Origin: an uncultured Nitrosomonadales bacterium
GTDB taxonomy: Bacteria; Pseudomonadota; Gammaproteobacteria; Burkholderiales; Gallionellaceae
DNA: 41,514 nt
Assembly: GCA_903915035.1 (NCBI GenBank)
Contig: CAIWRI010000090.1
Coordinates: 1 to 41,514 of the forward strand
Direction of reading: 5' to 3'
Part shown: one piece after another, positions 38,006-41,514 of the stretch
Numbering within the stretch: the stretch's first letter is position 1
How the letters are laid out: every line of letters begins with the position of its first letter
Notes under the pieces: generated by a model
What the model was told of the DNA's origin: nothing
The model's database searches: none
The model's input: only the letters and a program-made list of their open reading frames with translations
Position numbers and translations under genes: made by a program

Positions 38006-38449
38006 ATGAAGAACGGAAAAATCGTCGCAGCAATTGCCTTATTTTTGACTGCGTGTGCAACCACCGCAAACTACGAGAAAGTTCTCAGCTCATGGGTTGG
38101 CAATAACGCTGACAATCTCGTGTCAAGTTGGGGGCCGCCAGAAAGCTCATACCCGCTTTCGGATGGTGGGCGGGTTCTCCAGTACTCCAATCAACGCAAC
38201 ATTCAAATCGGCGGCTACACTACTACGGTGCCACAAACAACCTATGAAAACGGCACAGTAAATGCGTATGGAAACGGAGGTTCTGCATATGGCAATTACT
38301 CTGGCACTTCTACTACTTACGTTCAGAAAACTACTCCTGTTCAAAACATCGCAATGCAGTGCATCACACGATTTACGGTCAACGCACGGGGAGTAATTAC
38401 AAGATGGGCATGGCAAGGAAATGACTGTAGAGCTCGTGCGCCAAACTAA
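38006..38449 (+). CDS. Cassette 1: small lipoprotein of unknown function
   Basis: A 147-residue protein with a lipoprotein signal: lipobox LTAC with Cys17. The mature part has SWVGNNADNLVSSWGPPESSYPLSDGGRVLQYSNQ, similar in style to small outer-membrane lipoproteins that start with a SmpA-like module, then a Gly/Asn/Tyr/Thr-rich stretch (about 85-110) and two late cysteines (CITRF, NDCRA). Ribosome-binding site AAGGAG before the ATG. No attC follows it in complete form; only a core site at 38455. Confidence 0.82.
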   Translation: MKNGKIVAAIALFLTACATTANYEKVLSSWVGNNADNLVSSWGPPESSYPLSDGGRVLQYSNQRNIQIGGYTTTVPQTTYENGTVNAYGNGGSAYGNYSGTSTTYVQKTTPVQNIAMQCITRFTVNARGVITRWAWQGNDCRARAPN

Positions 38450-38454
38450 TTATC

Positions 38455-38461
38455 GTTAGCC
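38455..38461 (+). other. Lone integron core site GTTAGCC between cassettes 1 and 2
   Basis: GTTAGCC five bases after the stop of the lipoprotein gene marks the start of cassette 2. The expected complementary core GGCTAAC is not found upstream, so the attC of cassette 1 is degenerate or deleted. Confidence 0.6.
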
Positions 38462-38482
38462 AAACAAAAAAGGAGAGTTGCT

Positions 38483-38833
38483 ATGCCACTCGAAGACCAA
38501 ATTCTTCAGGCCATCAAGGCTGCAATGCCAGCAGACGCAGAAATTCTCGTTGTGCCTGGAATCGAATCATTGAGGGTCGGCGTATCTTGGAAGCTCAATG
38601 ACGACCCAGAGCGCCCGAACAAAATGTCTAAGACCATTTCGATTTGCGTTTCGCACGAAGCAGCACAAGACTTCGCAAGTGCATCAGCCGCAAATCAAGG
38701 CGCTGCTTACAGTCGGGTCTTGGCATTTCTCTCCGCGAAACTCGCTCAGTTCGACCCCAAACACAATGCACCGAGGTATGAGTCTCCGCCCGTTGAGCAA
38801 TGGGTCATCAATTCGGCAGTTGTACTTGGCTAA
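38483..38833 (+). CDS. Cassette 2: hypothetical protein
   Basis: A 116-residue soluble protein with no recognised family. It starts after AAGGAGAG and its TAA stop lies inside the left core of the following attC (GGCTAAC), the tight packing usual for cassette genes. Features seen: an N-terminal helix (LEDQILQAIKAAM), a beta-rich middle with ILVVPGIESLRVGVSWKL and ISICVSHEAA, and a C-terminal helix plus Trp-containing strand. Confidence 0.75.
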   Translation: MPLEDQILQAIKAAMPADAEILVVPGIESLRVGVSWKLNDDPERPNKMSKTISICVSHEAAQDFASASAANQGAAYSRVLAFLSAKLAQFDPKHNAPRYESPPVEQWVINSAVVLG

Positions 38834-38890
38834 CCCGTCATTCGAGAGGGACTGCGCAAAAGCGCGCAGCCCCTCAATTTAACGTTAGCC
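38828..38890 (+). other. attC site of cassette 2
   Basis: 63 bases. Left core GGCTAAC (38828-38834), right core GTTAGCC (38884-38890). The inner arms GAGGGACTGCGC and GCGCAGCCCCTC pair with a single mismatch around a short loop. Confidence 0.93.
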
Positions 38891-38925
38891 GTCACCTGTT
38901 CACCTTTCGAGCGCGACATCAAACT

Positions 38926-39699
38926 ATGAAAAAAATTCTTCCCTTGACGCTTATGTTCGTCGTAACTACGGTTCTAGCTCAGGATGCCGTGCAAAAGGAG
39001 GGGTGTGCCCAACCCAAACCACCGTCGCAACACAGGCCTGCACAGGAGCAGAAACCAGGGGTGTCGGTTCAGTGTGGAGCAAACACAATTACACAGACCT
39101 ATCCGACCGCGCTGGCAGCGAGTTCTGACGCGACCGCCAAGGATTCTAACGTGCGCGCAGAAGGCACTTCACTTTGGATTGCATTAATCGCTGGTGCGTC
39201 CGGTGTACTCGGAGCGTTGGCTGGTGCTCTGGTCAGCCTCATCGTGGCGCGTAAAAATGCCCAAGTACAGTTGCAGCTTGAAACAATGCGATTGAGAGCG
39301 AACGTAGTCACAGAGGAACGCTTGAGGTGGCTTCAAGATATTCGTACGCGTTTATCCAAGCTCTATCGTGAAATGGATATGCAATACAGCCACTTGAAAC
39401 GCCCCGTTCCAACCGGTCAACAAGCGCAAGTTCAACAAACACTAGATGCCATGTCAGCGGAAGTAATGGAGCAGTGCAACATCGTGACCTTGATGCTAAA
39501 TCCAACAAAGCCAGATCAGGCCGATCTCAGAAACGCACTGCAGTCAGCTCTTGCATTTATTCAAAACTGTTTCGCGCAACCAGCAACTGGAATTCAGTCC
39601 TTCAATGATCAGCAATACCAATCCATCAAGCAGTCGGCTTTCGATGCGCTAACCCGCGTGGGCATCCAGACGTGGGGAAAAATTAAGGAACTGGAGTAG
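38926..39699 (+). CDS. Cassette 3: exported/membrane protein of unknown function
   Basis: 257 residues from the ATG at 38926. A signal peptide (MKKILPLTLMFVVTTVLA) is followed by a Pro/Gln-rich segment with two cysteines. A membrane helix lies at about 82-108 (SLWIALIAGASGVLGALAGALVSLIV), then a basic stop-transfer sequence and a long helical C-terminal domain (LQLETMRLRANVVTEERLRWLQDIRTRLSKLYREM...) that may form a coiled coil in the cytosol. No family is recognised. The ribosome-binding site is weak. The extended reading from 38800 would cross attC and is rejected. Confidence 0.75.
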   Translation: MKKILPLTLMFVVTTVLAQDAVQKEGCAQPKPPSQHRPAQEQKPGVSVQCGANTITQTYPTALAASSDATAKDSNVRAEGTSLWIALIAGASGVLGALAGALVSLIVARKNAQVQLQLETMRLRANVVTEERLRWLQDIRTRLSKLYREMDMQYSHLKRPVPTGQQAQVQQTLDAMSAEVMEQCNIVTLMLNPTKPDQADLRNALQSALAFIQNCFAQPATGIQSFNDQQYQSIKQSAFDALTRVGIQTWGKIKELE

Positions 39700-39710
39700 T
39701 CGATGGAGAC

Positions 39711-39773
39711 GGCTAACCCGGCAGTCGAGAGGGACTGGGCAGAAGCGGCCAGCCCCTCACCTCAACGTTATAA
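39711..39773 (+). other. attC site of cassette 3
   Basis: Left core GGCTAAC (39711-39717), right core GTTATAA (39767-39773). Inner arms GAGGGACTGGGC and GGCCAGCCCCTC pair with few mismatches. The left core matches the start of its own cassette (TTAGCC), while the right core belongs to the next cassette, as expected. Confidence 0.92.
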
Positions 39774-39786
39774 CCCGGAGAAACCG

Positions 39787-40311
39787 ATGTCATCAAAAAT
39801 AGCAGTCCTCCTTGCCATTCTCTGCCTCAGCAGCGAGGTCGCCATCGCGCAATCAGAGACGGCGGAGCGAAACGCCACAGCCCAAGAAATTACGGGAAAC
39901 TGGCAGTTACTACCGTTGCCTGAAGCACTCGAACCAAAGATATTAAAAACAAATCCGTGGCCTGCTTCTTGCCAATGGTACTCGTACTCAAGCAACGGGA
40001 CTTTGAAGAGTATCGATAAGACATCAGCGCCCTGCGATTCATTAACCGCCGCTCAATTGGATCAGGCGGTAATTCCGGTTCCTGCTGTCGCCTCATGGAA
40101 GTACGATCTAAGCCCTGCTATTCAAAAGGCGCTTGTTATTATCACCAGAAGCGATGTCAAAGGATACGCCGAATATTGGGAACCTCACTTTGTGACAAAG
40201 CCATTCTCCAATGGTGGTGTTGAATTTCAGACAGGTGACTTAATTTTCTATCTGGTTAATCTGCAATCTCACCAAACCGTATGGATTCGACATTTACGCA
40301 AGCTAAATTGA
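39787..40311 (+). CDS. Cassette 4: secreted hypothetical protein
   Basis: 174 residues from the ATG at 39787, six bases after GGAG. A signal peptide (MSSKIAVLLAILCLSSEVAIA) leads a small domain with ITGNWQLLPLPEALEPKILKTNPW, CQWYSYSSNGTLKSID and a C-terminal DLIFYLVNLQSHQTVWIRHL. Two cysteines may pair. No family is recognised; the early GNWQLLPLP resembles lipocalin-like beta-barrel starts, which is only a guess. Confidence 0.75.
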   Translation: MSSKIAVLLAILCLSSEVAIAQSETAERNATAQEITGNWQLLPLPEALEPKILKTNPWPASCQWYSYSSNGTLKSIDKTSAPCDSLTAAQLDQAVIPVPAVASWKYDLSPAIQKALVIITRSDVKGYAEYWEPHFVTKPFSNGGVEFQTGDLIFYLVNLQSHQTVWIRHLRKLN

Positions 40312-40326
40312 ACTCAATTCGTCGGT

Positions 40327-40414
40327 GTTATAACCTGCCGCTCAACCTCGCTCCCTTCGGTCGCTGGACGCTGCGCGATGAAACCGCGCAGCGCCGGTTA
40401 GCTTTACGTTGGGC
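40327..40414 (+). other. attC site of cassette 4
   Basis: A longer attC, about 88 bases. Left core GTTATAAC (40327-40334) complements the first bases of its own cassette; right core GTTGGGC is at 40408-40414. Inner arms GCTCAACC/GGTTAGC and ACGCTGCGCG/CGCGCAGCGC pair, with an extra side hairpin between. Confidence 0.9.
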
Positions 40415-40486
40415 ACCGCAAGTCCAAGCGAGGCGCTCGCTGTGATAAACTGTGAACTGTTAGCATCTACCGCATTGGAGGTTCGC

Positions 40487-40714
40487 GTGAGTACAAACCT
40501 AGAAGTTTTAGAAGCCGAAGTCCTGCAGTTAGCCCCTGTTGAACGATCACACTTGCTTGAGCGGTTGATCGCCAGCCTTGATTCAGACCCCGAAGTCGAG
40601 GAAGCGTGGGAGCGAGAAGCTGACCGCAGGGAAGCTGAACTGGAGTCCGGTTCAATCTCGGCAGTTTCAGGGCAGGAAGCCATCGCCCGACTTCGCGCAA
40701 GAATTCAGCGATGA
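40487..40714 (+). CDS. Cassette 5: antitoxin of a RelE/ParE-type module (addiction module component, Unstab_antitox family)
   Basis: 75 residues from the GTG at 40487, five bases after TTGGAGG; a longer in-frame reading from 40409 starts in the attC core and is rejected. The sequence fits the short helical antitoxin family: EAEVLQLAPVERSHLLERLIASLDSDPEVEEAWEREADRR and a C-terminal ISAVSGQEAIARLRARI. The stop overlaps the toxin start (ATGA). It should neutralise the toxin by direct binding and may repress their promoter. Confidence 0.88.
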   Translation: MSTNLEVLEAEVLQLAPVERSHLLERLIASLDSDPEVEEAWEREADRREAELESGSISAVSGQEAIARLRARIQR

Positions 40715-41010
40715 CCTACTCGCTCCACCCTGGAGCGGAGCATGATATTGCCAAGGCTCTGGATTTCTACAGCGAACAAGTTGGCCCCGTGGTCGCTGAG
40801 CGTTTTCTCGAAGAATTTGAACGTGTCACCAAGCTCTTGGTTGAGCATCCGAGTCTCGGAACGCCAACGACGAGAGGACGAAGGACATTCCCGCTGAAGG
40901 TTTTTCCGTACTCGGTCGTATATCGAAATCTTGAAAGCAGCATTCGTATCCTGATCGTGCGCCATCAGCACAGGAAGCCCGGCTACGCTAGTAGCAGGCG
41001 GCAGGTATGA
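40711..41010 (+). CDS. Cassette 5: RelE/ParE-family toxin
   Basis: A 99-residue toxin of the plasmid-stabilisation superfamily. Family pattern: HPGAEHDIAKALDFYSEQVGP (helix 1), FLEEFERVTKLLVEHPSLGTPT, RTFPLKVFPYSVVYRNLESSIRILIVRHQHRKPGYA. ParE members poison gyrase, RelE members cut mRNA on ribosomes; which applies is not decidable here. Coupled to the antitoxin by a four-base overlap. Toxin-antitoxin cassettes are common in sedentary integrons, where they guard the array from loss. Confidence 0.9.
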   Translation: MTYSLHPGAEHDIAKALDFYSEQVGPVVAERFLEEFERVTKLLVEHPSLGTPTTRGRRTFPLKVFPYSVVYRNLESSIRILIVRHQHRKPGYASSRRQV

Positions 41011-41032
41011 AACTTTCGTGTGCAGCTGCGAT

Positions 41033-41095
41033 GCCCAACCTTACGGTCAAGAGGGACGGGTGAGAAGCCGCCCGCCCCTTACCTCTACGTTGGCC
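41033..41095 (+). other. attC site of cassette 5 (last in array)
   Basis: 63 bases. Left core GCCCAAC (41033-41039) complements the start of its cassette (TTGGGC); right core GTTGGCC is at 41089-41095. Inner arms GAGGGACGGG and CCCGCCCCTT pair with one mismatch. No further cassette follows. Confidence 0.92.
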
Positions 41096-41151
41096 ATCAG
41101 CTTTGGGCATCAAAGCAGCCATTCAGATGTTTTACTTTCAATATCCGGTTT

Positions 41152-41240
41152 GTCTCGTAAGCGGATAAAGGGTTTTGAAAGCTGCCTGCCGAAAAGCTGA
41201 GTATCGCGGGCTGTGGCGACATCAAGCACTAAGGGGTTTT
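41152..41240 (+). repeat. Repeat R3 copy 2
   Basis: Matches 27218-27335 through GTCTCGTAAGCGGATA, GGGTTTTGAAAGCTG and GGCGACATCAAGCACTA, again directly before an R2 palindrome. Confidence 0.75.
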
Positions 41241-41332
41241 AAAGTGGAGTCAGGTTTCCCATTTTGTATAAATCTGCGAATATGAAAGTACATAAGAGCG
41301 GGGGCGGTGCAAAGTGGGAGACCTGACCCCAC
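41241..41332 (+). repeat. Palindromic repeat R2 copy 4
   Basis: Arms AAAGTGGAGTCAGGTTTCCC and GGGAGACCTGACCCCAC around the conserved centre. The left arm has two changes relative to other copies. Confidence 0.87.
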
Positions 41333-41425
41333 TCTGTGTGACCCATTTTGTATAAATCTGCGAATATGAAAGTACATAAGAGCGGGGGCGGTGCAAAGTG
41401 GGAGACCTGACCCCACTCTGTGTGA
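41258..41425 (+). repeat. 84-bp tandem duplication making R2 copy 5
   Basis: 41258-41341 is repeated at 41342-41425 almost perfectly (CCCATTTTGTATAAATCTGC through ACTCTGTGTGA). The second unit is an R2 copy without its left arm, so it arose by local duplication, not by a separate insertion. Confidence 0.9.
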
Positions 41426-41514
41426 CCCGACAGACCATACAAAAGACGATAGTTCGTTGAAGCTGGCTGCTATTGAATATTCCTGATTATTGTTTTTGTT
41501 GAACGAGCGGATTA
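41426..41514. other. Window end, nothing recognised
   Basis: The last 89 bases hold no gene or repeat that I can identify. Confidence 0.4.

Larger units (their letters stand above)
37977..41095 (+). mobile_element. Integron cassette array without integrase in view (CALIN-like)
   Basis: Six plus-strand genes are separated by four imperfect palindromes with the hallmarks of attC: a left core RYYYAAC and a right core GTTRRRY. Each left core is complementary to the first bases of its own cassette. The cassette starting TTAGCC ends with GGCTAAC; that starting TTATAAC ends with GTTATAAC; that starting TTGGGC ends with GCCCAAC. This register is expected only of integrase-inserted cassettes. All genes face the same way. 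The array is followed by repeats R3 and R2, and preceded by repeat R1. Confidence 0.92.

Noticed and set aside
41222..41442. Short proteins reading MGSGLPLCTAPALMYFHIRRF from the R2 repeats
   Set aside because: The same peptide appears wherever the palindrome occurs; it reflects the repeat sequence, with no ribosome-binding site.
37824..41514. CRISPR array, because of several short spaced repeats
   Set aside because: Repeats are few, unequal in spacing and separated by genes; they fit attC sites and palindromes instead.

Overview
The window looks like a chromosomal stretch of a betaproteobacterium, probably near the Nitrosomonadales/Gallionellaceae. That is inferred from several multi-gene features: many small c-type cytochromes, a sulfur/cysteine operon, a TonB receptor and moderate base composition. 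No rRNA or tRNA is present to settle it. The left 24 kb is mostly ordinary chromosome. The right 17 kb is an accessory region made of defence genes, repeats and an integron cassette array.

Layout. 1-2360: an IS21-family element with an internally deleted istA and an intact istB. 3155-6626: a 2-oxoglutarate/Fe(II) dioxygenase, a PAS-PAS-HD-GYP signalling protein and a glyoxalase II-like hydrolase. 12203 down to 6832 (minus strand): rhodanese, cysK, cysE, XRE regulator, family 2A (SrpI-like) encapsulin shell, and a cysteine desulfurase with a long disordered N-terminal cargo extension, ended by a strong terminator. Together these look like a sulfur-handling protein nanocompartment with its own cysteine supply: CysE and CysK make cysteine, the encapsulated desulfurase takes its sulfur, and rhodanese can move the persulfide. 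16553 down to 12415: cytochrome c', cytochrome b561-type protein, TatA, a lectin-like secreted protein, a diheme cytochrome c4-like protein, a periplasmic peroxiredoxin and a second c'-like monoheme cytochrome. 24154 down to 16649: a TonB-dependent receptor, a periplasmic rhodanese-like protein lacking the catalytic cysteine, and a DUF1549/DUF1553 plus DUF1501 pair of the kind abundant in planctomycetes.

Accessory region. 25189-26982 encodes a single-chain GmrSD-type (DUF262 + DUF1524) restriction enzyme. 35970 down to 27988 is a type IC restriction operon, hsdM-rhuM-hsdS-prrC-hsdR. The 395-residue PrrC-like ATPase keeps the Arg-x3-Glu...His pattern of anticodon nucleases, and its position between hsdS and hsdR is that of the E. 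coli prr locus. hsdS carries two 12-bp TAEL repeats, the known specificity-switching device of this type. These modules are separated by three copies of a 300-470 bp repeat holding the 3' end of a membrane-protein gene, and by five copies of a ~92 bp palindromic element.

37977-41095 is an integron cassette array with no integrase in view. Four complete attC sites show matching core sequences that pair with the start of their own cassette. The cassettes carry a lipoprotein, two signal-bearing proteins, one unknown protein and a RelB/ParE-type toxin-antitoxin pair. The most notable systems are the encapsulin sulfur operon, the guarded anticodon-nuclease restriction operon and this previously unlabelled cassette array.
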